The notes: a model not told the origin generated them from the sequence alone. A stretch of 64,000 nt of DNA from Fen-1359 sp963710355 (GCA_963710355.1 CAVPZU010000001.1:496001-560000); one strand, 5' to 3'; positions 15,584 through 24,834 are shown, counted from the stretch's first letter. Numbers and translations: made by a program.

Positions 15584-16558
15584 AATTGCATCAAATCACC
15601 TCCGGGGCAATATAAATACGCCAAATTTGATATAAAATAAGTTTGGCACGAACCCAATTTGTCACCCTAAATAATCCTCTTACCCAGCCAGGAAGTGGTG
15701 TTAATCCACAGCAAAAATTTGTCAGGTGACCAAACATTCGTTCAATATGTGAACGTCCGTCAATGAGGCCTTGATAGAATTTACTATTGATACGTTCGAT
15801 ATTTTCCAGTCTGTAAATGCTGTGACGACGATGTCCAAGTCCTTTGGCTTTTGACATTTTTTTAGGAGCAATAAGCTTAACAGATTTTGTTCCCGCAATG
15901 TTATACAGAATATTTTTATCGTACGCACTGTCACCGACAAGATAACCTTCCGGCTCAAGCTGTTTGATAAGTTCTTTGGCAACAGTCCCTTCATTATGGT
16001 TCATCGGCCTAACCGTCCATTGCACAAAACCCTGGTTTTTGTCCGCTATAGCGTATAATTTGTAGCCTTTTCCCATTCCGCCGCCGGCATATCCGTAACC
16101 AGCCCGTTTGTCTGAGCTGCAATTGTTTATTAGCAATCCTTTAGCATCTATCCACCTGCATATGCTTCGTTGCTTTGTATTATTCAGTGACATCTCGATT
16201 CTGCATAATAGCTTTTGGACATCATCTCGTCTGATTCTACGTGACATTGTCGATGGGTCAGGTAATTGTTTTCTTCGATAACAGAGCGGCCAGTTTTTCT
16301 TTTGACATGCCCAATTTACAGGCCGGTCGTGTATTACTGCCCACATGTACGTTAAGATGATATCTGCATCGGTAAATTTGATTCTTTTTAGGTTTGTTTT
16401 TTCATAGATGTCGTGTAAAATATGGCACAGTTTTTTGTAGAGTTCGCTTTCCATAAAGACTCCTTTCATTTCGTTATCAATCCAGGAGTATTATAAGAGC
16501 GAACTCTTTTTGCGCAATAACTTAGGTAATTTGGCGCAATTCCCTCTAAATAAGGAGG
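15568..16558. mobile_element. IS5-type insertion sequence
   Basis: An element of about 1 kb containing one transposase gene. Candidate imperfect terminal inverted repeats share gcaattccctct (12 exact bases) plus several of the next 11: left end 15568-15590, right end 16536-16558. I see no convincing target duplication. The element sits about 70 bp downstream of tRNA-Arg. Confidence 0.6.
15591..16469 (-). CDS. IS5-family-like DDE transposase
   Basis: A 292-residue DDE transposase. An N-terminal helical region precedes RWIDAKGLLINNCSSDKRAG, carrying the first catalytic Asp. The second Asp is in YLVGDSAYDKNILYN, and the Glu is in GRSHIERMFGHL, followed by the RxxK-like tail. The order and spacing fit the IS5/IS4 families. 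A start at ATG 16454 (MESELYKKL) is equally likely and has a purine-rich site upstream. The frame is intact, so the element may be active. Confidence 0.85.
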   Translation of the reverse strand: MKGVFMESELYKKLCHILHDIYEKTNLKRIKFTDADIILTYMWAVIHDRPVNWACQKKNWPLCYRRKQLPDPSTMSRRIRRDDVQKLLCRIEMSLNNTKQRSICRWIDAKGLLINNCSSDKRAGYGYAGGGMGKGYKLYAIADKNQGFVQWTVRPMNHNEGTVAKELIKQLEPEGYLVGDSAYDKNILYNIAGTKSVKLIAPKKMSKAKGLGHRRHSIYRLENIERINSKFYQGLIDGRSHIERMFGHLTNFCCGLTPLPGWVRGLFRVTNWVRAKLILYQIWRIYIAPEVI

Positions 16559-16735
16559 TATATACAAAGAACAACGACATAAACTGCAAACCAATACCAC
16601 ATACACTTATCACAACAGGTAAAATTATTGCCAAAAATGAACGATTTGCTACAATTTGCGTAAGGTTTCGAGCCGGGGCGGTCTGGTGACTGTCAGATTT
16701 TGGCAAATTATTGTTAACAATAGAGGTAATGAAAA

Positions 16736-18376
16736 ATGGCTGAATATTCAGTAAGTCCTGCGGGTGAGCGTTTTGCCCTGCCGACGAAAGAGCAGTATGA
16801 AGCAGAATTTAAGAGGATTCAATCATTAGTTCAGAATGCACGCGGAGAAGGCAAGGAGATTGTCGTTGTGATGGGAGTTGGCTTTGTCGGGGCGGTAATG
16901 GCAGCGATAATAGCCGACACCGTAGATAAGAAGAACGGACGCTCGAGTAAATTCGTCATCGGCTGTCAGAGGCCAAGCGGACGAAGCTACTGGAAGATAC
17001 CGCTTCTTAACCGTGGGCAATCGCCAGTAAAGGCGGAAGACCCTGAGGTTGACCCGATGATTAAGCGCTGCGTGCTGGAGAAAAAGACGCTGGTGGCTAC
17101 ATATAACAGCGATTGCCTCAAATTGGCGGACTGCGTGGTTGTGGATGTTCAGTGCGATTATACGAAGAGTGAGCTGGGGAATATGCGCAGCGGCAAGGCG
17201 GAAATGGCGGCGCTGGAGGCGACGTTGAAGACGATAGGCGAAAATGTGCCGGCAGGATGCCTTACACTGATTGAGACGACGGTAGCACCTGGGACGACGG
17301 AATTTATTGCGTGGCCAATTATGAAAAAGGCGTTTGCGAAGCGGGGTATGAAAGAAGAGCCTCTTTTGGCACACAGTTTCGAGCGTGTTATGCCGGGAAG
17401 AAATTACGTTTCGTCGATAAGGGATTTCTGGCGTGTATGTTCCGGGTGCAATGAGGAGGCGAAAAAACGAGTCGAAAAATTTTTGACAGAGGTTCTTAAT
17501 ACAGAAAAGTTTCCGCTGACGGTTATGGACAGGCCCATAGAATCTGAGACGACCAAGATTGTCGAGAATTCGTATCGTGCGACGATTCTGGCGTTTCTGG
17601 ATGAGTGGAGTCTGTTTTCGGAGCGGAACGGAGTTGACCTGATAAAGGTGATAGGTGCGATAAAAGTGAGGCCTACACACAGTAATATTATTTTTCCCGG
17701 GCCGGGGGTGGGCGGCTATTGCCTGCCGAAGGACGGCGGATTAGGTTACTGGGCGTATAAGCATATCCTCGGTTTTAACGATGAGATTTTCAAGATAACG
17801 CCTTTGGCCATCGACACAAACGACACGAGGGCATTGCACGCAGCGGCCCTTGTGCGTGATGCGCTGCGGAATATGGGCAGGCAGACAGCAGGAGCAAATA
17901 TACTTTTGTGCGGTGCGAGCTACAGGCAGGATGTCGGCGATACAAGATACAGCGGCTCTGAAATTATAGTTCGGAAACTGACGGAGATGGGAGCGGAAAT
18001 GCGGGTGCACGACCCTTATGTCGAACACTGGTATGAGCTGGAAAGTCAGGATGAGTATCCTGCGCCGGGACATTCGTGGGCGAGGTTTTTCCATAATCAG
18101 GAAGGATTAGTGAAAATAAGGGTTCAGAGGGACATTGCAGCGGCGCTGAAAGGCGTCGATGCGGCAATTTACGCTGTTCCGCATTCGCAATATCTGAAAT
18201 TAGAGCCTGAAAAGATAGTGGAATGGGCGGGCAAACCCATAGCAGTTATTGATTGTTTCGGGATATTGGATGATGCGAGAATCAGGAAGTATTTTGAACT
18301 TGGCTGCGAAGTCAAAGGCTTAGGTCGAGGACATATTCAGCGAATAAAAGATGAGGTGAGAAAATCAAAAAGCTGA
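16736..18376 (+). CDS. Nucleotide-sugar dehydrogenase (UDP-glucose/GDP-mannose dehydrogenase family)
   Basis: Oxidises a UDP- or GDP-sugar to its uronic acid with two NAD+. The 546 residues show an NAD-binding loop IVVVMGVGFVGAVMAAIIAD near residue 42, a conserved ETTVAPGTTE, the central helix region with ESETTKIVENSYRATILAF, the active-site Cys in GPGVGGYCLPKDGG near residue 328, and a C-terminal Rossmann half (NILLCGASYRQDVGDTRYSG). It is about 100 residues longer than typical Ugd/WecC proteins, mainly in the N-terminal region. The substrate is uncertain; UDP-N-acetyl-mannosamine or UDP-glucose are the usual options. A DegT aminotransferase lies 2.5 kb away, which suggests surface-sugar synthesis. 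Confidence 0.85.
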   Translation: MAEYSVSPAGERFALPTKEQYEAEFKRIQSLVQNARGEGKEIVVVMGVGFVGAVMAAIIADTVDKKNGRSSKFVIGCQRPSGRSYWKIPLLNRGQSPVKAEDPEVDPMIKRCVLEKKTLVATYNSDCLKLADCVVVDVQCDYTKSELGNMRSGKAEMAALEATLKTIGENVPAGCLTLIETTVAPGTTEFIAWPIMKKAFAKRGMKEEPLLAHSFERVMPGRNYVSSIRDFWRVCSGCNEEAKKRVEKFLTEVLNTEKFPLTVMDRPIESETTKIVENSYRATILAFLDEWSLFSERNGVDLIKVIGAIKVRPTHSNIIFPGPGVGGYCLPKDGGLGYWAYKHILGFNDEIFKITPLAIDTNDTRALHAAALVRDALRNMGRQTAGANILLCGASYRQDVGDTRYSGSEIIVRKLTEMGAEMRVHDPYVEHWYELESQDEYPAPGHSWARFFHNQEGLVKIRVQRDIAAALKGVDAAIYAVPHSQYLKLEPEKIVEWAGKPIAVIDCFGILDDARIRKYFELGCEVKGLGRGHIQRIKDEVRKSKS

Positions 18377-18408
18377 TAACAATAATAGTTTTCAGCATAC
18401 TCGCATCT

Positions 18409-18525
18409 TTGTGCGAGATGTTCGAACCTGAAAAGGACTATGATGCAAAGAACAGTTTACTGTCAGTTAGTTTCGAGATGCCCAGACATTCTGTATCGCT
18501 GGTGGAAGTGCGTTTTGTAAAATAA
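18409..18525 (+). pseudogene. Possible remnant C-terminus of a secreted enzyme
   Basis: After the dehydrogenase stop, a frame reads KLITIIVFSILASLCEMFEP and ends MPRHSVSLVEVRFVK just before a stop at 18525. No proper start is visible; TTG 18409 or ATG 18418 are possible. The ending resembles the last strand of some glycoside hydrolases (PxHSVTxLEL). It may be a leftover gene end, and the evidence is thin. Confidence 0.25.
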
Positions 18526-18534
18526 TTTGCAGTT

Positions 18535-19383
18535 TTACTTTTGCCTTTTGTCCATAAAGAGGATGGTTTTTTGGTATATTTTCTCTGATAGGGAATCTTT
18601 GAGGATTTTGCGGATATCGGCCATCGGGGTGCGGTGGGTTGTGTGAGTGACAATAATATATTTATTGTCCATACTTTCGAGAAGTTTTGCGAATTCTGTT
18701 ATGTGCATATGCTTGCCGGCCTCTGCACGGCCGGTATGGTCGGTTTCGTAAAATGTGCATTCTGCGATTAAGATTTTGCTTTTCTTAACATATTCCAACT
18801 GAGAAAAATCGACAAACTGGGTGTCGCCGAGATATGTGACGAGCGGCAATTCGAGTTGGTTGTCAATTTCGATGCCCTGCTTTTTGAGCTCGACAATCTG
18901 CGGGCCAGTAAGGCCTCCAAATTCCGGTTTCAATCTTTTACGTTTTTCAATAACGGTAAAGCCGACCGAGCCTTTAGAGTGCTTTGTGGGAAAGACGCGT
19001 GTAAAAAGGTTCGGTTTAATCTGGAATTCGTCGCCCGGTCCGACGCCGATGAGATTGGCCGGTATTGAATTGCCGTCAAGCTGCTCCCAGGCATCGAGTA
19101 TCCGCTGTATTGAAGGTATCAGATTTTTCGGTGCCAGGACATTGCCGGGGGACTGGCCGTTAAAGTTGCGATGCGACAGATAATAAGCGATGCCGGCGGC
19201 GTGGTCCATATGGCCGTGAGTGAGCAAACAATTGTTGATGGAAATAATCTGGTCAGGGGCCTTGCCGATATCGAAGCAGACATCAAGCTGCGGGATAGCG
19301 ACGACGGTTTCCTCGCCGGCGACTGAATAACCGATGATTTCAAGGCCATCAATCTTTACATAAGCTAAGTTATGACTGGGCAT
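18535..19383 (-). CDS. MBL-fold hydrolase, RNase Z-like
   Basis: A 282-residue metallo-beta-lactamase-fold protein. The metal motif LLTHGHMDHAAGIAYY is near residue 53, further ligands fit YLGDTQFVDF (Asp) and IIVTHTTHRTP (His), and HSKGSVGFTVIEKR resembles the ElaC/RNase Z core. RNase Z trims the 3' ends of tRNA precursors; other members of the group are phosphodiesterases. No flexible arm typical of true RNase Z is obvious, so the tRNA role is not certain. It converges with the dehydrogenase gene. Confidence 0.75.
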   Translation of the reverse strand: MPSHNLAYVKIDGLEIIGYSVAGEETVVAIPQLDVCFDIGKAPDQIISINNCLLTHGHMDHAAGIAYYLSHRNFNGQSPGNVLAPKNLIPSIQRILDAWEQLDGNSIPANLIGVGPGDEFQIKPNLFTRVFPTKHSKGSVGFTVIEKRKRLKPEFGGLTGPQIVELKKQGIEIDNQLELPLVTYLGDTQFVDFSQLEYVKKSKILIAECTFYETDHTGRAEAGKHMHITEFAKLLESMDNKYIIVTHTTHRTPMADIRKILKDSLSEKIYQKTILFMDKRQK

Positions 19384-19391
19384 AATTTACT

Positions 19392-19426
19392 AAACTAAAA
19401 ACTTAAAACTAAAAACTCAAAACTGA
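19392..19426. repeat. 7-bp array upstream of the MBL hydrolase gene
   Basis: Five units aaactaa-aaactta-aaactaa-aaactca-aaactga, starting 9 bp before the start codon of the MBL gene (minus strand). Confidence 0.8.
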
Positions 19427-19529
19427 ATTGCTATGGTAGGAATAAACGCAGATTGTGTCAATTTGTTTTTCTGTCGCTTGAGCTTTTATATCATTATGAT
19501 ATGATTTGGCTCGATTTTGGAGGCATTTT

Positions 19530-20246
19530 ATGCCGGACAAAAGGGAACACAGAGGACCGCATCCTGACGACGTCAAATTATTTGCCGCGGGAAAAATCGC
19601 CAGTTTGCGAACGGCATTGGCGGATTACTCGCTGCTGCTTACAAAAGGCTACGCAGATACAAGCGCGTTAAAGCTTGTCGGGGACAGGTTCGCATTAATG
19701 CAGCGACAAAGGGTTGCGGTTATGCGATGCAACTGCATGGACGAGCAGCTGAAATTGCGTAAAGAAAAAGAAGTTCAAATAACCGAAATTGCCAATCAGT
19801 CAGTGGCTATTGACGGCTATAACATTTTGATTACGGTTGAAGCGGCTATGAGCAGCGGTGCGATCTTTAAGGGACGGGACGGCTGCCTGCGGGACATTGC
19901 GAGCATTCACGGGACATACCGGAGGGTCGATGAGACGATACCGGCATTCCAATTGATTGGCGATTTTCTGCAACAAGCATCTGTTTCGCAAATCCTTTGG
20001 CTGCTTGACAGCCCTGTGAGCAACAGCGGCAGGCTCAAGACGCTGATGGCAGAACTGTGCGAAAAGAACGGCTGGGGGTGGGATATTCAACTTGTGCAAA
20101 GCCCGGATAAAAGGCTTATTGAGACTGATTCGGTAGTTGTAAGCAGCGACAGTGTCGTGCTGGACGGCTGCAGGCGGTGGGTAAATCTGGCTGGTGCAAT
20201 CATCGAAAAAAAGCTGCCTCAAAGCTGGATAATCAATTTGGCATAA
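19530..20246 (+). CDS. DUF434-type protein
   Basis: A 238-residue protein of the DUF434 group, with unknown function. The N-terminal half DVKLFAAGKIASLRTALADY and the region VAIDGYNILITVEAAMSSGA, with its conserved Asp and Asn, look like a PIN-like nuclease fold. The C-terminal half carries WLLDSPVSNSGRLK and SSDSVVLDGC. The start ATG 19530 is preceded by GGAGG at 9 bases, and an earlier ATG at 19506 has no such site. It is a single gene ending at a strong hairpin. If the PIN-like reading is right it would act on RNA, which is inference. Confidence 0.75.
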   Translation: MPDKREHRGPHPDDVKLFAAGKIASLRTALADYSLLLTKGYADTSALKLVGDRFALMQRQRVAVMRCNCMDEQLKLRKEKEVQITEIANQSVAIDGYNILITVEAAMSSGAIFKGRDGCLRDIASIHGTYRRVDETIPAFQLIGDFLQQASVSQILWLLDSPVSNSGRLKTLMAELCEKNGWGWDIQLVQSPDKRLIETDSVVVSSDSVVLDGCRRWVNLAGAIIEKKLPQSWIINLA

Positions 20247-20286
20247 ATGCCGAAGGTTGTCGCATAACGAACAGTTGACAATAAAG

Positions 20287-20316
20287 AAGCCGGGGTTGGG
20301 TCAGGGACCCCGGCTT
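20287..20316. terminator. Strong hairpin between convergent genes
   Basis: A perfect 10-bp stem aagccggggt / accccggctt with a 10-nt loop lies between the DUF434 gene and the convergent small membrane gene. There is no long T run, but the position fits a shared terminator. Confidence 0.6.
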
Positions 20317-20415
20317 ACGCAGAGAAGCATTATGTTAGCAATCAATAGAAGAATGCGGATTTTGCAATTTGAAATTTCAGATTTGAAATTGTAAATTTAT
20401 TCTCTGCGATAGACG

Positions 20416-20676
20416 CTACCGACTGTTCTGGTTTGTCTGGTCGAGTTTTTGCCGGATGTAGGCGCCTGCATCTTTGGCCGCTGCCTTTGTGACGGCTACG
20501 CCTCTGTGCAGTCCGGTATTGAGGGACTGAATAAACTGGCTTGAGGCAAACGGCTGGTCGAGAGAGGCCTGTGCGGCCTGGCCGTTCTGCTGCGGGACAG
20601 GTGCGAGCATATAAACCGCAGTGGCAAAGCCCGCACAATACACAATCAGCAAAAACACCAATTTCATTCTCATCAT
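20416..20676 (-). CDS. Small single-pass membrane or secreted protein
   Basis: An 86-residue protein starting MMRMKLVFLLIVYCAGFATA, with one N-terminal hydrophobic segment (a signal anchor or signal peptide) followed by a polar Gln/Ala-rich stretch and an amphipathic C-terminus (HRGVAVTKAAAKDAGAYIRQ). The start is set by GGAGGG 6-11 bases upstream. No known family recognised. It is probably exported or anchored with the tail outside the cytoplasm. Confidence 0.6.
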   Translation of the reverse strand: MMRMKLVFLLIVYCAGFATAVYMLAPVPQQNGQAAQASLDQPFASSQFIQSLNTGLHRGVAVTKAAAKDAGAYIRQKLDQTNQNSR

Positions 20677-20818
20677 CAACCCTCCTTCAAAACCATTACG
20701 GATATAGACAGACCTTAGAGGCAAAACCAGACGAATTCCGAATTTTGTGGTGCTGACCCGTTCGAGGAACTTCTCTCTAATAATAGTATAACAAAAGATA
20801 TGCCCGATTGCAAATGGG

Positions 20819-21940
20819 TTATAGTGTTTTATCGAGGATTTTTTTGAGGATTTTGCAGACCTCTGCGACATCGTCTTTTTTGAGGTTGTTGTAAAAGGGC
20901 AGAGCGATAGTGCGTTCGCTAACGGCCTCTGTGATAGGAAAATCGCCCTTTTTACAGCCCAATTTTTCGGTAATAAACGGCTGTAAATGAACGGGCGGGA
21001 AATAGTTGCTGACCTGAATGCCCTCATTTAGCATTGCCTGCAGGATTGAGCTGCGGTGCTGGAAGGTATATTTTTCGGTTAATCTAACGACAAAGACAAA
21101 CCAGCTTATATCGCAGCCGGCAGGAGCGGTCGGGACAATAAGGCGTTTTTCGTCGGCGAGGAATTCCTGATACCATTTTGCGACCTGCTGCCGTTTGGCC
21201 TTTATTTCTTCGAGGCGGGAAAGCTGGACGATGCCGAGAGCGCAATTTATATCGCTGATGCGGAAATTGAAGCCGAGCCTCTGGTGAGCGAGCCAGCCGC
21301 CCTGCCTGCCGCGTCCCTGGTTGCGAAGGGAGATGCACATATCAGCAAGGTCGTCATCGTCGGTGATAATCATACCGCCTTCGCCGGTAGTGATTTGCTT
21401 GTTTGGGTAAAAGGCAAAGACGCTGATTTTGCCGAACGTTCCTACCTTTTTTCCATTCAGGGTGGAGCCGATGGCCTCGCAACTGTCTTCAATAACGGGC
21501 AGCTTATGTTTTTGTGCAATTTGGCAAATTTTATCGAAATTAGCCGGGCTGCCGAAAATCTCGACGGGCAAAATGGCTTTGGTTTTTTGGGTAATCTTCT
21601 TTTCAATTTTGTCAGGGTCGATGTTGATATTGGCCGGGTCAATATCGACAAATACTGGTTTCGCACCAGCCATCAGGATGCAGTTGGTCGAGGCGATGAA
21701 TGTAAAAGGAGTGGTGATGACCTCGTCGCCGGGGCCGATGTTTGCGGCGAGCATACACAGATAGAGCGCGCTGGTGCCTGAGTTGACGGCGACGGCACGT
21801 TTTCTGCCAACGTAATCCGCCACAGCGGATTCAAATTCCGGCACTTTTGGGCCAAGCGATAAATCCGGGCTGCGAAGGACTTTGCAGACGGCCTCTATTT
21901 CCTTTTCCGTAATATCCGGTCTGGACAAATGTATCCGCAT
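20819..21940 (-). CDS. DegT/DnrJ/EryC1/StrS aminotransferase
   Basis: A PLP-dependent sugar aminotransferase of 373 residues that makes amino sugars from keto-sugar nucleotides for surface glycans or natural products. AVAVNSGTSALYLCMLAANI is the substrate and cofactor region. EDSCEAIGSTLNGKKVGTFG is typical of the family. FYPNKQITTGEGG holds the PLP-lysine, and GFNFRISDINCALGIVQL follows. I chose ATG 21940 (MRIHLSRPDITEKEI) over the upstream in-frame start because the family begins there. It stands alone, and its natural partner could be the nucleotide-sugar dehydrogenase nearby. Confidence 0.9.
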   Translation of the reverse strand: MRIHLSRPDITEKEIEAVCKVLRSPDLSLGPKVPEFESAVADYVGRKRAVAVNSGTSALYLCMLAANIGPGDEVITTPFTFIASTNCILMAGAKPVFVDIDPANINIDPDKIEKKITQKTKAILPVEIFGSPANFDKICQIAQKHKLPVIEDSCEAIGSTLNGKKVGTFGKISVFAFYPNKQITTGEGGMIITDDDDLADMCISLRNQGRGRQGGWLAHQRLGFNFRISDINCALGIVQLSRLEEIKAKRQQVAKWYQEFLADEKRLIVPTAPAGCDISWFVFVVRLTEKYTFQHRSSILQAMLNEGIQVSNYFPPVHLQPFITEKLGCKKGDFPITEAVSERTIALPFYNNLKKDDVAEVCKILKKILDKTL

Positions 21941-22292
21941 AAAACTGGCTCTAAAAACAGAATCGCAAGAAATTCCGGTCAACAAGAAGCCTTTTACTGG
22001 CTTTACAGCATAGAGCCAAATTCTACAGATTACGGCCTATAAATCAAAGAGATTTCTTTTCGGCTCAGGGATTTTTAAGCTGCCATTTCGACAAAACATG
22101 CTTGAGGGGCGGTTATTTGGGAGATTTAAGTTTTTTGGCAGTAAAACTTTTTCACTTATGGGACTTTCAAACGTATATACATAAGAGGGAGGGCAGATAG
22201 TTGAGAATTTGGTTTTTGAGCTAAACAGGTGTCAAAAGAAGGCCGAAATAAGAATGTCAGAAACCGGAGAGTCTGTTTATAAGGGTTGCAAA

Positions 22293-22871
22293 ATGGCAAA
22301 AGGTAAGAACGTCCTGACAACAGGTGATGTTGCAAGGATATGCAACGTGGCCCCCCGGACAGTCTCAAAATGGTTCGACAGCGGGCAACTGAAGGGATAT
22401 CGGATACCGGGCAGCAAGGACCGCCGCATACCGGTCAACGAATTAGTTCGCTTTATGAAGGCACACAATATGCCGACGGACGTGGTGCCTCTCGGCAAGA
22501 TACGGGTGCTTATCGTGGACAGCAACAGCGAGGCTTCGTCAGGGCTTGCCAATACACTTCAAATGAAGGCTGATTACGAGACACAGGTAGTCAGGAGCAA
22601 TTTTGAGACAGGAGCAGTTGCGCAGAAGTTTTCGCCGCACGTGCTTTTGATAAATCTGTCGGCTGACGGCATCGATGCAAGTGACATCTGTAAAAATATC
22701 CGCAGCATTGAGGAGCTTCAGACGGTAAAGATAATTGCGATTGCGAAGAACCTTGGGCCGTCTGAATCAGCCGCCCTGCTTCAAAAAGGCTTCGACGGGT
22801 TTATAACCGATGCGGGCAACATCACAGAAGTGATTAAAAAGATCGAAGAAGCGACGGCAATCATCTACTAA
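22293..22871 (+). CDS. HTH (excisionase/MerR-like) protein with degenerate receiver domain
   Basis: A 192-residue regulator. Residues 5-60 form a winged-helix DNA-binding domain of the excisionase/BldC type (LTTGDVARICNVAPRTVSKW, then FDSGQLKGYRIPGSKDRRIP). Residues 70-190 resemble a response-regulator receiver (KIRVLIVDSNSEASSGLANT, then KIIAIAKNLGPSESAALLQK). The usual phospho-acceptor LLDxxLP is LLINLSADG, so the aspartate is replaced and normal phosphorylation is unlikely. AAGGG lies 8 bases before ATG 22293; an earlier in-frame ATG at 22254 is less well supported. It is divergent from no obvious target. The porin gene converges with it. Confidence 0.75.
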   Translation: MAKGKNVLTTGDVARICNVAPRTVSKWFDSGQLKGYRIPGSKDRRIPVNELVRFMKAHNMPTDVVPLGKIRVLIVDSNSEASSGLANTLQMKADYETQVVRSNFETGAVAQKFSPHVLLINLSADGIDASDICKNIRSIEELQTVKIIAIAKNLGPSESAALLQKGFDGFITDAGNITEVIKKIEEATAIIY

Positions 22872-22903
22872 CTTAAATTTAACAGCAAATATTATTTATA
22901 CCT

Positions 22904-24298
22904 CTAAAAGTTATACATAAAGGACATCTGTGCACGAAAGCTTTCTGCGTCGCCCGGTCCTTTATATTCTGTCCGCCAGTGCGAAAGTTCCAAGCCAACC
23001 TTTGCATTCTTATCAAACGAATAAATCATATTGCCGAATACATTTCGGTTTAAGGTCCTGTCGCCTGTTGCCACATCATCTCTATCAGCGGTATCCACGC
23101 CGCTGCCAACTGTAAAAGACCATTTGTCCCAAGGCCCGAGAGAAGCAGCGACCCATCCGCCTTTGCTTCCGATTTCCTGATTGGTTGATGTATTGACGCC
23201 CTGTCCAATGCCGCCTAAATATGCGCCGAGGTTTTCGCCTGCAAAGGCCTCACCCTTGAATGCAAGCCACTTATTTACCGGCTGCGTAACATCAACGTTA
23301 TACGACCAGCTGTCGAAGTTTACGTGGTGACCGTAAGTGTCGGTATCGAGCTCTTCCTTTGCCCAGTGGCCCGAAAGGCCTATTTCCGAGGGCTTGTCGC
23401 CAAAGAACGGGAACTTAAGTGCGGTTCTGGCCTGCAAACCGGGCAGGCCGCTTTCTTTGCCTGCATCTGTCGTGAAAATATTCGTGGTACTTCCAATTGT
23501 GCGAGCAAGTGCGCCTGCAATAGTCCAGTCAATATCTTTGCTAAGTGCATAAATCTTGGTAAAGCGAATTTGAGGTCTCCTATATCCGATATTGCCGACC
23601 CACCAATTGACCGTGTAATTGAGCGTGGAAGGAAACAGAGGCGATATAAGGTCGGATGTCTGTCCTGCAAGGATGCTGAAGCGGTCTTTGGGCCAATCGA
23701 ACTGCATATATGCGTGTCGAAGCAGGATACCCGCTTTATTCTCACCTGCATCAGGATTACCGTAGAAATCTATCTCAACAAGCCCGCTTGTCTTGAATTC
23801 TTCATTCTGCGGGCCGTAAATCTTCATTCCAAGTCGTGTCTGCCTCGGCGTCATTGAAAACTGGCCGTCATTATCATTCGTCGCCTCGCTCTCGACCCAG
23901 TCTGCGTAATTACCGTTATGTATTTTTGACGAATCATAAGCAGCGTCGAGTTTGAGCATACCATATAATTCCACATCGAGACTTGAAAAGACGTTCTTTC
24001 CGGTTTGCTTGTTTCGCTCAAGACCTGCGAGGATTTTTTTAATGTCATCATCGCTTAACTTCGGCTGCTGGACAGCCGGCTCTGCAGGCTTTGCAGGCTG
24101 CGCCGGCTGTGTGGGTTGTGGTTTTGGAGCTATCATTTTTGTAAGCTCATCAACCTTCCTTTCGAGATTTTCGACACGCTGGCGCAACTGGGCATTTTCC
24201 TTTTCCAGCGAGCTTACTTTATCCTCCGAAACGGCTCGGCCAATGCTGCACGAAAACATAAAGACCGCGATTGTCAATAAAACTTTCCTGGCAAACAT
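22904..24298 (-). CDS. DcaP-like trimeric outer-membrane porin
   Basis: A 464-residue outer-membrane channel. It has a signal peptide (FARKVLLTIAVFMFSCSIG), a coiled coil (VSSLEKENAQLRQRVENLER), a Pro/Gln/Ala-rich linker, then a long beta barrel with alternating aromatic strands ending in the classical terminal Phe (FRAQMSFMYNF). The coiled coil plus barrel layout fits DcaP-type porins of Acinetobacter and relatives. It implies a true outer membrane. The substrate is unknown. A promoter-like pair lies about 115-145 bp upstream. Confidence 0.8.
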   Translation of the reverse strand: MFARKVLLTIAVFMFSCSIGRAVSEDKVSSLEKENAQLRQRVENLERKVDELTKMIAPKPQPTQPAQPAKPAEPAVQQPKLSDDDIKKILAGLERNKQTGKNVFSSLDVELYGMLKLDAAYDSSKIHNGNYADWVESEATNDNDGQFSMTPRQTRLGMKIYGPQNEEFKTSGLVEIDFYGNPDAGENKAGILLRHAYMQFDWPKDRFSILAGQTSDLISPLFPSTLNYTVNWWVGNIGYRRPQIRFTKIYALSKDIDWTIAGALARTIGSTTNIFTTDAGKESGLPGLQARTALKFPFFGDKPSEIGLSGHWAKEELDTDTYGHHVNFDSWSYNVDVTQPVNKWLAFKGEAFAGENLGAYLGGIGQGVNTSTNQEIGSKGGWVAASLGPWDKWSFTVGSGVDTADRDDVATGDRTLNRNVFGNMIYSFDKNAKVGLELSHWRTEYKGPGDAESFRAQMSFMYNF

Positions 24299-24413
24299 AT
24301 TTTAACCTTTCAATTTTTCGCTGTTTTGTTCTCTGCAATTTTGGAATTTTTCTTTCCAATAGTTAATGTAAGACGCTTACACTGCCTCTCCGACGCACTT
24401 TTTAAAGAGCAAT

Positions 24414-24441
24414 AGGATAATTCTATCCGCTAAAAAGTCAA
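24414..24441 (-). promoter_or_regulatory. Candidate porin promoter
   Basis: On the minus strand, TTGACT (24436-24441), a 16-bp spacer and TATCCT (24414-24419) give a leader of about 110 nt before the porin ATG. Nothing else was identified in the gap 24299-24635. Confidence 0.4.
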
Positions 24442-24635
24442 TCAATATATTACGGGCGCATAAATATCCTATAAGGCTGAGAAGTCCCGATATATTTGGT
24501 AACGGACTCGGGAAATCAGAACGAGGCAGGTAAATTTTGCCTTTTATCTTCTTGCAAAATAGAGCCGATTTATGTAAAGTTAGTGAGATTTCTTATAGCG
24601 TCTTTTAACTAAAAGTTCTCTTTGACTATTGATTT

Positions 24636-24726
24636 GGAGTGGTGGCTGAGCGGCTGAAGGCAACGGTTTGCTAAACCGTCGTATGGGTAATAACCCGTAC
24701 CGCGGGTTCGAATCCCGCCCACTCCG
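24636..24726 (+). tRNA. tRNA-Ser(GCT)
   Basis: A 91-nt class II tRNA with acceptor GGAGTGG / CCACTCC, anticodon stem ACGGT / ACCGT around loop TTGCTAA (anticodon GCT), a long variable arm (CGTATGGGTAATAACCCGTAC) and T arm CGCGGGTTCGAATCCCGC. CCA is not encoded. Confidence 0.95.
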
Positions 24727-24753
24727 TTCTTCGCTGCGCTACGAATGGCACAG

Positions 24754-24822
24754 CAACCCCGAACCAAGGTTCGGGAGCTAAATATAACGACATAACCCCC
24801 AGTAAAACTGGGGCTAAATATT
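24754..24822. repeat. Hairpin repeat with TAAATATAACG linker, copy 2
   Basis: Hairpin ccccgaaccaaggttcggg, the linker agctaaatataacgacata, then hairpin acccccagtaaaactgggg followed by ctaaatatttt. It sits between tRNA-Ser and the convergent GNAT gene. It has the same architecture as the copies at 15.5 and 40.4 kb. Confidence 0.75.
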
Positions 24823-24834
24823 TTAAATATATTT

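Noticed and set aside
15240..15657. Minus-strand frames over the tRNA-Arg region
   Set aside because: They are read through a tRNA gene and repeats; similar peptides (RNRTCNLRIRSPALCP) are well-known false genes from antisense tRNA.
16826..17680. A 284-residue open frame antisense to the nucleotide-sugar dehydrogenase
   Set aside because: It is the shadow of a gene with all family motifs, and its composition (Arg/His-rich) is typical of antisense frames.
23324..23857. Plus-strand frame across the porin gene
   Set aside because: The minus-strand beta-barrel protein with a signal peptide and terminal Phe explains the region.
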